Positions 27,735 to 39,361 of a DNA stretch of 64,000 nt are shown here, in pieces (the stretch's first letter is position 1; each line of letters opens with the position of its first letter). This DNA is from Streptomyces venezuelae. GTDB taxonomy: Bacteria > Actinomycetota > Actinomycetes > Streptomycetales > Streptomycetaceae. The position numbers and the translations under genes were made by a program. Location of the stretch: the NCBI RefSeq assembly GCF_008642315.1, contig NZ_CP029192.1:6014001-6078000 (forward strand), in the 5' to 3' direction. Under the pieces are notes generated by a model. That model was not told where the DNA came from, searched no databases, and was given only the letters and a program-made list of their open reading frames with translations.

Positions 27735-28670
27735 TCACAGCAGTCCCGCCGTCGCCAGGTGCTTGCCCACCCGCTCCGTCTCCGCCGCCGACAACGGGAT
27801 CTGTGGCTCCGCCGTGGCCGGGCAGTCGATGACCCCGCGCAGGTGCAGCGCCGCCTTGAACGCGCCGAGCGCCGCGGAACTGCCGCCCATCCGCGCCGGA
27901 TCGCCCACCGACACCATCCCGAACAGCCCGCACAGACGCTCCTGTTCGGCCCGCGCCCGCGCCCAGTCACCCTCCCGGCAGGCCCGGTGGAGCCGCACGT
28001 ACCCCTCCGGGTCGACGTTCCCGAGCCCCGGCACGACGCCGTCCGCGCCCATCGCGAGCGCCGAGTCGACCGTGAGCTCCGACCCCGTCAGGACACCGAA
28101 CCCCGCGAGCCCCGGCTCCGCCCGCTTGCCGAGGACCACGCGCCGGAACGCGCCCTCGTCGCCGCTGGAGTCCTTCAGGCCCGCGAGCACACCGTCCCCG
28201 GCCAGCTCCAGGACCAGCTCCGCGGGCAGCTTCGTGTGCACCGCCATCGGAATGTCGTACGCCACGACGGGCGCCCCGCAGCCCTCCGCGACCAGCCGGA
28301 AGTGCCGGGCGATCTCGGCCGGATGGGTCCGCGTGTAGAAGGGCGCGGTGACCACGACCGCGTCCGCGCCCGCCTCGGTGGCGGCCCGCGCGCGGTCGAG
28401 GACGCGGGGCGTGGTCATGTCGATGGCCCCGGCCAGGACCGGGAGCCGCCCGCCCGCGTGGCGGACGACGGTCTCGACGACGAGGGTGCGCTGCCGATCC
28501 GTCAGGTACGCGACCTCGGAGGTCGAGCCGAGGACGAAGAGTCCGTCGACGCCGGCCGCGACGAGGTGGTCGACGAGCCGTGTGAGGGAGGGGACGTCCA
28601 CCTCGCGGTCCGGTGTCAGGGGCGTGCAGACGGGCGGGACGACACCGGTCAGCGGGGCGGGCATGGTCAT
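27735..28670 (-). CDS. DapA/NAL-family aldolase-like protein
   Basis: 311 residues, a (beta/alpha)8 barrel of the dihydrodipicolinate synthase/N-acetylneuraminate lyase family. FVLGSTSEVAYL is the GxTGE-type loop with Ser in place of Gly; VVAYDIP carries the catalytic Tyr and GLKDSSGD the Schiff-base Lys. The family makes or cleaves 2-keto acid aldols; the substrate is not clear. Its ATG overlaps the stop of the ABC ATPase (ATGA), so it is the last gene of the peptide-type ABC operon, suggesting it acts on the imported compound. Confidence 0.88.
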   Translation of the reverse strand: MTMPAPLTGVVPPVCTPLTPDREVDVPSLTRLVDHLVAAGVDGLFVLGSTSEVAYLTDRQRTLVVETVVRHAGGRLPVLAGAIDMTTPRVLDRARAATEAGADAVVVTAPFYTRTHPAEIARHFRLVAEGCGAPVVAYDIPMAVHTKLPAELVLELAGDGVLAGLKDSSGDEGAFRRVVLGKRAEPGLAGFGVLTGSELTVDSALAMGADGVVPGLGNVDPEGYVRLHRACREGDWARARAEQERLCGLFGMVSVGDPARMGGSSAALGAFKAALHLRGVIDCPATAEPQIPLSAAETERVGKHLATAGLL

Positions 28671-29734
28671 GGATGCTCCCTGGGGGTGGCGCTGTGGAGG
28701 ACGGTGGCGCTGTCCGTGGCTCCGGCCGTGGCGGCGGCCTGCGTGACGAGGTCGTGGGTCGATTCCCCCTCGGCCACGGGATGGAAACAGCGGAACCGGT
28801 GTCCGTCACCCGCGGGCCGGCTCTCCGGCATGGCGGTGGCGCACACCTCGTCCGCCTTCCAGCAGCGGGTGCGGAACGGGCAGCCGCTCGGCGGCCGGGT
28901 CGCCGAGGGCACGGGACCGACGAGCGGGATCGGGTCGATGGGGTCGAGCAGCCCGGGCGTGGCGGAGAACAGGGCGCGCGTGTACGGGTGCCGGGCGCGG
29001 GTCAGGCTCGCCCCGGCCGGCGACTCCTCGACGATCCGGCCCAGGTACATCGTGACGACGCGGTCGCTCATCCTGCGCACGGTCTGGATGTCGTGGGACA
29101 CGAAGACGAGCGCGAGTCCCAGGCGCTCCTTCAGGTCGAGGAGCAGGTTGAGGATCTGGGCGCGTACGGACACGTCGAGGGCGCTCGTCGGCTCGTCGGC
29201 GACCACGAGGTCGGGTTCGAGGGCTAGGGCGCGGGCGATGGCGACGCGCTGGCGCTGCCCGCCGGACAGCTGGCCCGGGAGGCCTTCGGCGAGGCTCTTC
29301 GGCAGGCCCACCAGGGACATCAACTCCCGTACGCGCTCGTCCCGTTCCCTCGGGGTGCCTCGTTTGTGCACGTCCATGGGGTCCCGAAGGATGCGGCTCA
29401 CCGGGAGGCGGCGGTTCAGGGCGGTCGACGGGTCCTGGAAGATCATTCCGGTACGGGTGCCGATGGAGGTACGGCGTTCCGCCGGCGGCATCGTCCACAG
29501 GTCGCGGCCCCGGAACGACACGGTGCCGCTCGTGGGGCGCTGGGCGCCGACGAGGACTTTGGCCAGGGTCGACTTGCCGCAGCCGGATTCGCCGACGATG
29601 CCTACGGTCTCGCCGGGGGCGAGGGCCACTGTTGCTTCTGTCAGGGCGTACACGTGGTCCCGGGAGATCAGCCCTCCGGAGCGGGCCTTGTGCACTACGT
29701 GCACGTTGTCCAACTCGATGATGGGGGTGGTCAT
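28667..29734 (-). CDS. ABC transporter ATPase, OppF/DppF type
   Basis: 355 residues. Walker A GESGCGKST, signature LSGGQRQRVAIARALA and Walker B LVVADEPTSALD are intact. A C-terminal oligo_HPN-type cysteine-rich segment (CPFRTRCWKADEVCATAMP) is typical of the dipeptide/oligopeptide and nickel ABC ATPases and may hold an FeS or metal site. Together with the ATPase half of the fused upstream protein it would form the NBD heterodimer. The ATG and its SD lie in one copy of a 62-bp direct repeat. Confidence 0.93.
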   Translation of the reverse strand: MTTPIIELDNVHVVHKARSGGLISRDHVYALTEATVALAPGETVGIVGESGCGKSTLAKVLVGAQRPTSGTVSFRGRDLWTMPPAERRTSIGTRTGMIFQDPSTALNRRLPVSRILRDPMDVHKRGTPRERDERVRELMSLVGLPKSLAEGLPGQLSGGQRQRVAIARALALEPDLVVADEPTSALDVSVRAQILNLLLDLKERLGLALVFVSHDIQTVRRMSDRVVTMYLGRIVEESPAGASLTRARHPYTRALFSATPGLLDPIDPIPLVGPVPSATRPPSGCPFRTRCWKADEVCATAMPESRPAGDGHRFRCFHPVAEGESTHDLVTQAAATAGATDSATVLHSATPREHP

Positions 29735-29825
29735 GTCGGCTCCCGGTGGGTGGTGGCTGGTCGCGCAGTTCCCCGCGCCCCTGGGGAGCCTGCGCTGCCG
29801 GAGTCGCCGGAGCCGTTGGGGGTGG

Positions 29826-29829
<4 letters not shown>
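29731..29829 (-). CDS. 32-codon ORF created by junction duplication
   Basis: Starts MTTPNGSGDS and ends TTHREPT. Its ATG overlaps the stop of the fused permease-ATPase, and its TGA overlaps the start of the next ATPase (ATGA on both sides), with GGGAG in front. It begins like the downstream ATPase (MTTP) and ends like the upstream one (REPT), so it looks like a by-product of duplication rather than a selected gene. It could still matter as a translational relay between its neighbours. Confidence 0.5.
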
Positions 29830-31933
<2,104 letters not shown>

Positions 31934-31937
<4 letters not shown>

Positions 31938-32893
31938 CTCGTCCCCCTCAGGCGTGGGTTGACCAGCAGGTAGAGGACGTCGATGACGAGGTTCACGACC
32001 ACGAAGCCGACGGCGGTGGTGATGACGACGCCCTGCACCACGGCCGGGTCGCCGTTCTTCACGGCGTCGATCATCAGCTTCCCCATGCCGGGCAGCGAGA
32101 AGATCGTCTCGATGACGACCGCGCCGCCGAGCAGATAGCCGACGCGCAGGCCGAGCACGGTGAGGGGGTTGATGAGGGCGTTGCGCAGGACGTTGCGGCC
32201 GACGACGACCACCGGGGGCAGACCGTTGCCGATGGCCGTCCGTACGTAGTCCTTGTCGAGCTCCTCGACGACGGCGGTGCGGATGATGCGGGTGAGGCCC
32301 GCCGCCACGGGCAGCGAGAGCGCGAGGGCGGGCAGCGTCATGGTCCTGAGCCAGCCGGTGAAGGAGTCGGCGGGGTTGATGTAGCCGCCGGTCGGGAACC
32401 AGCCGAGGTCGACGGCCAGGTACTGGATCATCAGCAGCGCCAGCCAGAAGCCGGGCGCCGCGACGCCGGTCAGGGAGACCACGCGGATCAGCTGGTCGGG
32501 CAGCCGGTCACGGTAGATCGCGGCGGTGATGCCGAGGGAGAGGGAGAGCACCACCGCGATGCCGAGGCCCAGGAAGGTGAGCTGCATGGTGAGCGGGAGC
32601 GCGGTGGCGATCTGGTCGACGACGGGGGAGCGGTTGAGGACGCTGATGCCCATGTCGCCCTGGAGCAGGTCGCCCACGAAGACGACGTAGCGGACGGGCA
32701 GCGGGTCGAGGAGCCCGTTCTCCTCCCGGAACCGCTGGAGCTGCTCGGGGGTCGGGTTGGCGCCCTGGAAGAACGCGGACGCCGGGTCGACGTCGGAGAA
32801 GCGCATCACGAGGAAGACGAAGAGCACGATGCCGAGCAGCAGCGGCACGAGCAGGGCGACGCGGCGGGCCAGGATTCTGAGGACAGCGGTCAC
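31934..32893 (-). CDS. ABC permease, DppB/OppB type
   Basis: 319 residues, about six helices with the OppB N-terminal domain (RRVALLVPLLLGIVLFVFLVMR; then NPTPEQLQRFREENGL). EAA-loop region: RTAIGNGLPPVVVVGRNVLRNALINPL. It pairs with the DppC-like half of the fusion to form the channel. GTG start 29 bp after the binding-protein gene; the stop overlaps the next TTG. Confidence 0.93.
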
Positions 32894-32921
32894 GGCGTAC
32901 GACTCCTGAACTGGCTTTCCG

Positions 32922-34565
32922 TCATACCCACTTGGCCTGGAGGAGGTTGATGCCCGGATACGGCTGGGCCTTGACGCCGGTGATCTTCTTCGGGTCCCAG
33001 GCCGTCATGAGTTCGTTGTGCACGACGGGATAGAGCACGGCCTGCTGCGCCACGGTGTCGATGTAGTCCTGGATCATGGCCCGCTTCCTCGACGCCTCGG
33101 GTTCGCGGGTGGCCTGGTCCATGTCCTTGAAGAGCTTCTTCGCGACAGCGTTGTCGGCCCAGCGCGCGTAGCCCATCCAGATGTTCTCGGGGCCGTAGTT
33201 GTAGTGCATGATCAGGTCGGCGTCGAGCCCGAACTGGTTGGGGTTGGAGGCGGCCGCGACGACCTGGAAGTCCTTCTTCTGGTCCAGTTTGGTGAAGACG
33301 GCGGTGGTCTCCTGCGGGTCGAGGGTGACGTCGACGCCGAGCTTCTCCCAGCCGTCCTGGATGGTGGGCAGGCAGTCGACGATCCAGCTCACGTTGACGG
33401 CCATGAGGTTGATGCTCAGCTTGCCGACGCCGGCGGCTTTGAGCAGCTTCTTCGCCTTGTCCAGGTCGTACCCGTACACCGTCTTGGCGGGCCGGTAGGC
33501 GGGGTTGGACTCGTTGAGGAACGAGGTCGCCGCCCTGCCGTGCCCCTTGAGGGCGGCCTGGATCATCTTCTCGCGGTCTATGGCGTAGTGCAGGGCCTGC
33601 CGGACGCGGACGTCGTCGAACGGCTTGTGGGCGGTGTTGAAGAGCAGGAACAAGTTGTTCATCCCGGCCCCGCCCTCGACGGTCATCCCGCTCTTCTTCA
33701 GCTGCCCGATGTTGGCGTACGGGATGTTGTCGGCGATCTCCGCCTCGGCGCTGCTGCCGGAGATCTTCGCGACGCGGGGTGCGGCGTCGACGATGGTCAG
33801 CCAGTTCATCTTCTTGAACGCGGCCTTGCGCGGTCCGTTGTAGTCGCCGAAGGCCTCGAAGGTCGTGTTCGACTTCGGGTGGTGCGAGGCCATCCTGTAC
33901 GGCCCCGAGCCGACGGCCTTCCCCTTCGTCGCCTCGTCCCACGCGCCGGGCTTCGAGAAGACGTGCTTCGGCATGATCTTGGCGAGGGAGAGGCGGGCGG
34001 CACCGTCGGGGAACGGGAACTGGAGGATCAGCTCGACGGACGTCGCGTCGACCTTCCTGACCTCCTTGAGCCACCCCTCGAAGAACCCCTTGGCGAGGGT
34101 CTGCGTCTTGGGGTCGAGGATCCGTTCGAAGACGAACACGACGTCGTCGGCGGTGACGGGCTTGCCGTCGTGCCACTTGGCGCCCGGGCGCAGCGTGAAC
34201 TTCCACGTCGTCGCCTTCAGGTCGTTCGGGAGCTCGGTGGCGAGCGCGGCGTACGGCTCACGGCTGATCGGATCGGTCCCGAGGAGCCCCTCGTAGATGT
34301 GCTCGTTCCCGGCCATCGCGAAGGCGGACGCGGTCTGGGTCGGATCCCAGCTCCCGTCGTTCCCGTACCCGATGACGGCCATGAGCGTCGCACTCCCGCC
34401 CTGCCCGCCGCCCCCGGTCTCGTTGGTGGACTCGGGCCCCGACGAGCAGGCGGAGAGCGTGGTGCCCACAGCGGCGGCCGCGCCCAGCGCACCCGTGTAC
34501 TTGAGGAAGGACCGGCGGTCCGGCGGGACGGCACGGCACATGGTCAGAGAGGGCAGATCGGTCAC
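32922..34565 (-). CDS. ABC substrate-binding lipoprotein (SBP_bac_5)
   Basis: 547 residues, GTG start at 34565 with AAGGGAG six bases upstream. DRRSFLKYTGAL looks like a twin-arginine motif, and LSACSSG is a lipobox, so export through Tat with lipid anchoring is likely. The mature part is a family-5 peptide/nickel-type binding protein (HDGKPVTADDVVFVFERI; AYRPAKTVYGYDLDKAKKLL). It is the first gene of an operon with permeases, ATPases and a DapA-like enzyme; a sigma-70-type promoter precedes it. Confidence 0.93.
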   Translation of the reverse strand: MTDLPSLTMCRAVPPDRRSFLKYTGALGAAAAVGTTLSACSSGPESTNETGGGGQGGSATLMAVIGYGNDGSWDPTQTASAFAMAGNEHIYEGLLGTDPISREPYAALATELPNDLKATTWKFTLRPGAKWHDGKPVTADDVVFVFERILDPKTQTLAKGFFEGWLKEVRKVDATSVELILQFPFPDGAARLSLAKIMPKHVFSKPGAWDEATKGKAVGSGPYRMASHHPKSNTTFEAFGDYNGPRKAAFKKMNWLTIVDAAPRVAKISGSSAEAEIADNIPYANIGQLKKSGMTVEGGAGMNNLFLLFNTAHKPFDDVRVRQALHYAIDREKMIQAALKGHGRAATSFLNESNPAYRPAKTVYGYDLDKAKKLLKAAGVGKLSINLMAVNVSWIVDCLPTIQDGWEKLGVDVTLDPQETTAVFTKLDQKKDFQVVAAASNPNQFGLDADLIMHYNYGPENIWMGYARWADNAVAKKLFKDMDQATREPEASRKRAMIQDYIDTVAQQAVLYPVVHNELMTAWDPKKITGVKAQPYPGINLLQAKWV

Positions 34566-35028
34566 TGTTTCTCCCTTGCCTACCTAAGAGGTCCCACGTC
34601 CTACGTCATGGGTGGCGTGGCGACGATAAGAGGGGCGGGAGGGCCGGTCAAGGTCTCCGGCACGGCGTCCCAGCAGTACTGGGCCGGATGGGGTGCGAGG
34701 AGGCCAACTCGGTCGACGGGGGCGGGCATACGAGGCGTCGCAGCGGCGGGGAGAGGGGTTTCCGTCGAGGAAAGGTCGGATGATGTGACCGACGATGACG
34801 CGAGGCGGGCTCGGCGACTGCGGCGGTCGCCTCGATCCCGTCCCGTGTGCTCCTGATCACGCCGCACGCACGGCGTCCGAACCCGGCCCGTGGGTAGCAG
34901 CGCAGCGGAGCCGCGGTCTCGCGGTGCGGTCGTGCGCGGCGTGGTGTCGCGCCGGTACGTATCCTCGGCACGCTCCACCACCGAAGTCCACGACGCCCGC
35001 CGAAGCGGCACCTGCGAGAGGCACCACC
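34566..35028. other. Divergent intergenic region, ABC operon / aminotransferase
   Basis: 463 bp. It contains the ABC-operon promoter (described separately) and a hairpin GGCGAC-N7-GTCGCC at 34813-34831. No ORF with coding bias is seen. A TATCCT about 65 bp before the aminotransferase ATG could be its -10, but no matching -35 is clear. Confidence 0.45.
34623..34651 (-). promoter_or_regulatory. Sigma-70-type promoter of the peptide ABC operon
   Basis: On the minus strand TTGACC (34651-34646) and TATCGT (34628-34623) are separated by exactly 17 bp. The expected start of transcription near 34616 gives a leader of about 50 nt before the GTG at 34565. Confidence 0.6.
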
Positions 35029-36309
35029 ATGACCACCGAGCTGAGCCCCGACGCCCCGGCCCTCGACGGCCTGCTGGAGCAGGCCCGGAAGGACTACGAC
35101 GCCCTCGTGGGACGCGGGCTCTCCCTCGACCTGACCCGGGGCAAGCCCGCGCCCGAGCAGCTCGACCTCGCCGAGGAGCTGCTGAGCCTGCCCGGCACCC
35201 GGTACACCGCGGCCGGCGGCACCGACGTCCGCAACTACGGCGGACTCCAGGGCCTGCCCGAGCTCCGGGAGATCTTCGCCGAGCTGCTCCAGGTGCCCGC
35301 CGGCCAGCTGCTCGCGCTCGGCAACTCCAGCCTGGAGCTGATGCACGACTGCATCGTGCACGCCCTCCTCGGCGTGCTGCCCGGCGCCGAGTCGCGCTGG
35401 GTGGACCAGGAGCGCATCGCGTTCCTGTGTCCCGTGCCCGGCTACGACCGGCACTTCGGCCTCTGCGAGCGGTTCGGCATCGACATGATCCCCGTGGCCA
35501 TGACGGCCGAGGGGCCCGACATGGACGAGGTCGAGCGGCTCGTCGCCGAGGACCCGGCGGTCAAGGGCATCTGGTGCGTGCCGAAGTACAGCAACCCCGA
35601 CGGCGTCGTCTACAGCGACGAGACCGTGGCGCGCCTCGCCGCGATGCCCACCGCCGCCCCCGACTTCCGCATCTTCTGGGACAACGCGTACGCGGCCCAC
35701 CACCTCACCGACGAGCCCGCCGAGATCGCGGACCTGCTCGCCGCCTGCGCCGCCGCGGGCCACGAGGACCGCGCGTTCGTCTTCGGCTCCACCTCGAAGA
35801 TCACCTCCGCGGGCGCGGGCGTCGCCTTCTTCGGCTCCTCGCCCGCCAACGTGCAGTGGCTGCTCGCCAACAACCAGAAGCGGTCGATCGGCCCCGACAA
35901 GGTCAACCAGCTGCGGCACGTCATGTTCCTGAAGGACGCGGACGGCGTACGCGCCCACATGGAGCGCCAGCGCGCCCTGCTGCAGCCCAAGTTCGAGACG
36001 GTCGCCCGGATCCTGGACGAGGAGCTCGGCGGCACCGGCCTCGCGACCTGGACCTCGCCCAAGGGCGGCTACTTCGTGACCCTCACCGTCCCGGACGGCT
36101 GCGCCAAGGACGTCGTGCGCCGCGCCGCCGAGGCGGGCATCGTGCTGACCCCGGCCGGCGCGACGCACCCGCACGGCGACGACCCGCGCGACGCGGTCAT
36201 CCGCGTGGCGCCGAGCTACCCCGGCCTCGCGGAGCTCGACGAGGCGATCAAGGGCCTCACCGTGTGCGTGCGTCTCGTCGGGTACGAGAAGACGGCCGAC
36301 GCCCGCTAG
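35029..36309 (+). CDS. PLP-dependent aminotransferase, AspB type Ic
   Basis: 426 residues. LSLDLTRGKPAPEQLDLAEELL and the internal GSTSKITSAGAGVAF (PLP-binding Lys) match the type Ic aspartate aminotransferase family, with KYSNPDGVVYSDE and DNAYAAHHL contacting the cofactor. It transfers the amino group between aspartate or a similar amino acid and a keto acid. A SD-like GAGAGG precedes ATG 35029. The 3' end is convergent with the PH-domain gene: the two stop codons share CTAG (36306-36309). Confidence 0.93.
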   Translation: MTTELSPDAPALDGLLEQARKDYDALVGRGLSLDLTRGKPAPEQLDLAEELLSLPGTRYTAAGGTDVRNYGGLQGLPELREIFAELLQVPAGQLLALGNSSLELMHDCIVHALLGVLPGAESRWVDQERIAFLCPVPGYDRHFGLCERFGIDMIPVAMTAEGPDMDEVERLVAEDPAVKGIWCVPKYSNPDGVVYSDETVARLAAMPTAAPDFRIFWDNAYAAHHLTDEPAEIADLLAACAAAGHEDRAFVFGSTSKITSAGAGVAFFGSSPANVQWLLANNQKRSIGPDKVNQLRHVMFLKDADGVRAHMERQRALLQPKFETVARILDEELGGTGLATWTSPKGGYFVTLTVPDGCAKDVVRRAAEAGIVLTPAGATHPHGDDPRDAVIRVAPSYPGLAELDEAIKGLTVCVRLVGYEKTADAR

Positions 36310-37853
36310 GGATTCCGCCCCTCCAAAAACGGAGCGAGCAGTCCCGGTACCGCTCGCTCCGCGAAGGCGAGACCCTCCGCTTCCCCCACGTCGTACGCCG
36401 CGTACGCCTGCGCGCCCGCGGCCGTCGTCGCGCTCAGCGTCACCAGGCCCGCGCGGCGCTGCAGCACGGACTGCTTGACGGTCCACCCGATGACCCCGCC
36501 GCGCCGCAGCGCCACCGTGGAGCGGCGCAGGGTCCCGGACCGCACGACGAGATAGTCGCCGTCGAGCGCGTGCCCCAGGCTGCGGTACGCGTCGCGGGCG
36601 AGCGCCACCGCGACCGGCACGAGCACCACCGCGGTGCCCACCCCCAGATACGTGAGCACCCGCACGCCGAGCAGCGCCCCGAGCAGCAGCAGGACCAGCG
36701 CGGGCGCCAGCGCCGCCGACACCGCCCACCGGATCCGGCGGGCCCGCGCCACCCGGGGGTGCGGCGCGAGCTCCGTCGCCGTGGGCGTCACCGGCTCCCG
36801 CAGCACCTGCGCCGCGACTCCGTCGGCGAGCCGCCGGGGCGCCGCGGGCAGCAGCGTGCTCGGCCCCGCCTGGTCCTCCTCGTCGCGCCGCGACAGACCC
36901 GTGGCGACCGCGTCCACGCGTGCCGCCCCCGACAGCCGCAGGCCCAGCGGCTCCACCACGTCGACACCGCGCAGCCGCGCCTCCTCCAGGGAGACCGAGC
37001 GGGTCGTGAACAGACCGCGCCGCACCCGCAGCGTCCCGCCGGGCTCCCGCTCCAGGCGGTAGTTCCACCACATCTCGACCCACAGCCCGAGCGCGCCCAC
37101 CGACCCGACGGCGAGCCCGAGCGCGATCAGCGCGAGCACCATGCCGGTCACGGACATCCCGCGGAACACGTCGCCCACCCACTCGATGACGTCCTCCTGC
37201 ACCCCGAACCACTCGCTGACCTGCATCACCGCGCCGCCCGCCGCGGCGGCGAGCGCGGAGGTCACGAAGGACAGCGGGGCGTACCGGATCCAGCGCGGGT
37301 CGAGGGAGGCGATCGTGCCCTCCACGTCGGACGCGCCGCCCGCCGCCGCCCGGTTGAGCAGCTCGCGCCGCAGCCGCTCGCCCTCCGCCCTGCGCACGGG
37401 CCGCAGTTCGAGCGTGGCCTCCTGGCCCGCGCTCTGCTCGCCGGTGCCTATGCGGACCTCCACCAGGCCGAGGAGGCGCAGCAGCGGGTGGGCGACCAGG
37501 TCGACGGAGCGTATGCGCTCGCGGCTCAGGGAGCGGTGCTTGACGAAGAGGATGCCGCTGCGCAGCTCGGCCCGCTCGGGCCCGACGCGGTACCGGCTGT
37601 GGCGCAGCCGCAGCGCGTCGATGCCGACGCCGCCGCCGATGACGAACAGGCTGATGCCCACCGCCCAGGCGATGACCGGCCCCATGGCCACCCACCCCTG
37701 GAAGCTGAGGGTGACCGGCACGCCGATGGCGGTCACGACGCCGCCCGTCATCTGGACGGTGAGGAGCAGCGAACGCCGGTCGAGCCGCTGCCAGTCCGTG
37801 TCCTGCTCGGCGTCCTGTCCGGCCTCCGACTTCGTCGCCGCGAGGCCGCTCAC
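36306..37853 (-). CDS. Bacterial PH-domain membrane protein (YdbT-like)
   Basis: 515 residues from a GTG that overlaps the upstream stop (GTGA). It has pairs of hydrophobic helices near 30-75, 185-260 and 385-420, each followed by a bPH_2 domain (for example RYRVGPERAELRSGILFVKHRSLSRERIRSVDL; LRVRRGLFTTRSVSLEEARLRGVDVVEPLG; DYLVVRSGTLRRSTVALRRGGVIGW). This is the YdbT layout of three bPH_2 domains. With the small YdbS-like partner it forms the ydbST pair; in Bacillus these genes affect resistance to antimicrobial compounds. Role here unknown. Confidence 0.88.
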   Translation of the reverse strand: MSGLAATKSEAGQDAEQDTDWQRLDRRSLLLTVQMTGGVVTAIGVPVTLSFQGWVAMGPVIAWAVGISLFVIGGGVGIDALRLRHSRYRVGPERAELRSGILFVKHRSLSRERIRSVDLVAHPLLRLLGLVEVRIGTGEQSAGQEATLELRPVRRAEGERLRRELLNRAAAGGASDVEGTIASLDPRWIRYAPLSFVTSALAAAAGGAVMQVSEWFGVQEDVIEWVGDVFRGMSVTGMVLALIALGLAVGSVGALGLWVEMWWNYRLEREPGGTLRVRRGLFTTRSVSLEEARLRGVDVVEPLGLRLSGAARVDAVATGLSRRDEEDQAGPSTLLPAAPRRLADGVAAQVLREPVTPTATELAPHPRVARARRIRWAVSAALAPALVLLLLGALLGVRVLTYLGVGTAVVLVPVAVALARDAYRSLGHALDGDYLVVRSGTLRRSTVALRRGGVIGWTVKQSVLQRRAGLVTLSATTAAGAQAYAAYDVGEAEGLAFAERAVPGLLAPFLEGRNP

Positions 37854-38359
37854 GTGGCGTCCCCCGGCGTCGCCTGGGTGACGAGCGCAAGCCGCTCGGC
37901 GAGTTCGGCGGCCGTCTCGTGGTCGAGCCCCTTGACCTTCAGGGCGCCCCGGGCGGACGCCGTCGTCACGGTCACGGTGGTCAGCCCGAAGATCCGCTGG
38001 ACGGGCCCGCGCATCGTGTCGACGGTCTGGAGCCGCGACATCGGCGCGATCCGTCCCTCCATCCAGAAGAACCCCGTCCGCACGTACACCGCGTCGTCGG
38101 TGACCTCCCAGCGGTGGACCTTGTACCACCACAGCGGCAGCAGCACGCCGACGAGCACCCCCGGCACCGCGATGACCGCGGCGGGCAGCAGCAGCCAGAA
38201 GCGGGCGGGCGCGATGAGCGCGCCGAGCAGGCCGAGGACGGCGACGGGCGCGGCCACCGTCAGCAGCAGCTGTGTACGCCACCAGGCGACGGCGCGGCGG
38301 TCCAGGGGGTGGCGCGGCGGACGCAGCCGCAGACTCCGGTTGCCTTGGTCAAGAACCAT
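37850..38359 (-). CDS. Bacterial PH-domain protein (YdbS-like)
   Basis: 169 residues from the ATG at 38359. Two helices (about 28-70) precede one bPH_2 domain (RWEVTDDAVYVRTGFFWMEGRIAPMSRLQTVDTMRGPVQRIFGL). It is coupled to the larger bPH_2 protein downstream by a GTGA overlap. No good SD is visible before the ATG, so the start is only likely. Confidence 0.88.
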   Translation of the reverse strand: MVLDQGNRSLRLRPPRHPLDRRAVAWWRTQLLLTVAAPVAVLGLLGALIAPARFWLLLPAAVIAVPGVLVGVLLPLWWYKVHRWEVTDDAVYVRTGFFWMEGRIAPMSRLQTVDTMRGPVQRIFGLTTVTVTTASARGALKVKGLDHETAAELAERLALVTQATPGDAT

Positions 38360-38427
38360 GAGACGAAAGGTACTTGCCGCAGGTCGAGCCACGCTCGCCG
38401 GTGGTCCCGGCGCCGCCCCGCGAGGGT

Positions 38428-39105
38428 TCAGTGCTGCTGCGGCTTCTGCGGCGTGGCCTCGCTCGGCCGCACGATGACGTACCCCTCGCCCTCCAGCTTC
38501 AGCTGCACGGCCTCGCCGGAGCCGCCGCGGATCATCGAGCCGATGGACTGCGAGCGGTGCAGGGAGGTGGAGAGCTGGGCGGTCCAGCCGACCACCGCGT
38601 CCGTGTCGACGTACACGGGCTGCTGCGGCGAGACGGGAATCACCAGGGGCGTTCCCTCGCACACGAGCCCGAGGCGGCCCGCGCCGGTGAAGACGCTGTT
38701 GAACAGGCCGCCGCCGGTCATGCCCGCGCCCTTCACCGTCTTGATCTCGTACGAGAGGGTCGCGTCGAAACAGAGGACGTTGCGGCCGTTGACGGTGAGG
38801 ACGTCACCGGGCTCGATGTCGACGATGAAGCAGTTCTGCGCCTCGTGCGCGAACCACGCCTCGCCCTGGCCGCGCACCGCCATCAGCGGCAGCCCCTCGC
38901 CGGTCACCGCCCGCTTCAGCATGCCGCCGACGCCCTGGCTCTTGCGCTCGAACTGGAGGTCGCCCCGGTAGGCGATCATCGCGCCCTGCCGGGCGTGCAT
39001 CTCGCCGCTGACCGCGTACTTGATGGACTTGGCGCTCTGAAGGGTCATGCCGGGCGCGTGGGCCGGCTGGGCCATGTGGTCGCTGGAGAACAAGTCACTC
39101 TTCAT
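38428..39105 (-). CDS. AIM24 family protein
   Basis: 225 residues from ATG 39105 (MKSDLFSSDHMAQP). The body is a glycine-rich beta-sandwich with GEMHARQGAMIAYRGDLQFERK, GQGEAWFAHEAQNCFIVDIEPGD and GRLGLVCEGTPLVIPV, typical of the AIM24/TIGR00266-like family. Bacterial members are of unknown function. The in-frame GTG at 39123 is less likely as the start because MKSDLF is the conserved beginning. It may be co-transcribed with the PH-domain pair downstream. Confidence 0.87.
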   Translation of the reverse strand: MKSDLFSSDHMAQPAHAPGMTLQSAKSIKYAVSGEMHARQGAMIAYRGDLQFERKSQGVGGMLKRAVTGEGLPLMAVRGQGEAWFAHEAQNCFIVDIEPGDVLTVNGRNVLCFDATLSYEIKTVKGAGMTGGGLFNSVFTGAGRLGLVCEGTPLVIPVSPQQPVYVDTDAVVGWTAQLSTSLHRSQSIGSMIRGGSGEAVQLKLEGEGYVIVRPSEATPQKPQQH

Positions 39106-39146
39106 GCCCACATCTTGAGCCACGCGCTGTGCGCGCGAAAGCGCAT

Positions 39147-39173
39147 GGGTGCCCCGCTCGCAGCGGGACGCCC
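39147..39173. terminator. Hairpin in the AIM24 upstream region
   Basis: GGGTGCCCCGCT pairs imperfectly with AGCGGGACGCCC (9 of 12 positions). It lies upstream of both divergent genes. It could be a terminator of an unrecognised short minus-strand transcript, or part of the AIM24 5' leader. Confidence 0.4.
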
Positions 39174-39361
39174 ACCTCTCGGAGACTCACGCGCTACGAC
39201 CCGTGCGGGCTCCCCGACGGAGTACAGATAGCCGAAGGAGGCGATCGCGAACTCGGCCGCCGCGATGAGCTTCGCACCGTACTGTTCTTCTCCCGCGCGG
39301 CACGCCGAGACGAAGCCATCCTTCGGTGGGTGCCGAAAGGTCCCGCTCGTACCGTCATGGC

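Noticed and set aside
39102..39361. Possible short genes in both strands between AIM24 and the PEP-mutase-family gene
   Set aside because: One minus frame has fair GC3 bias over about 40 codons, but I found no SD-plus-start and no stop before the hairpin, so I could not define a gene.
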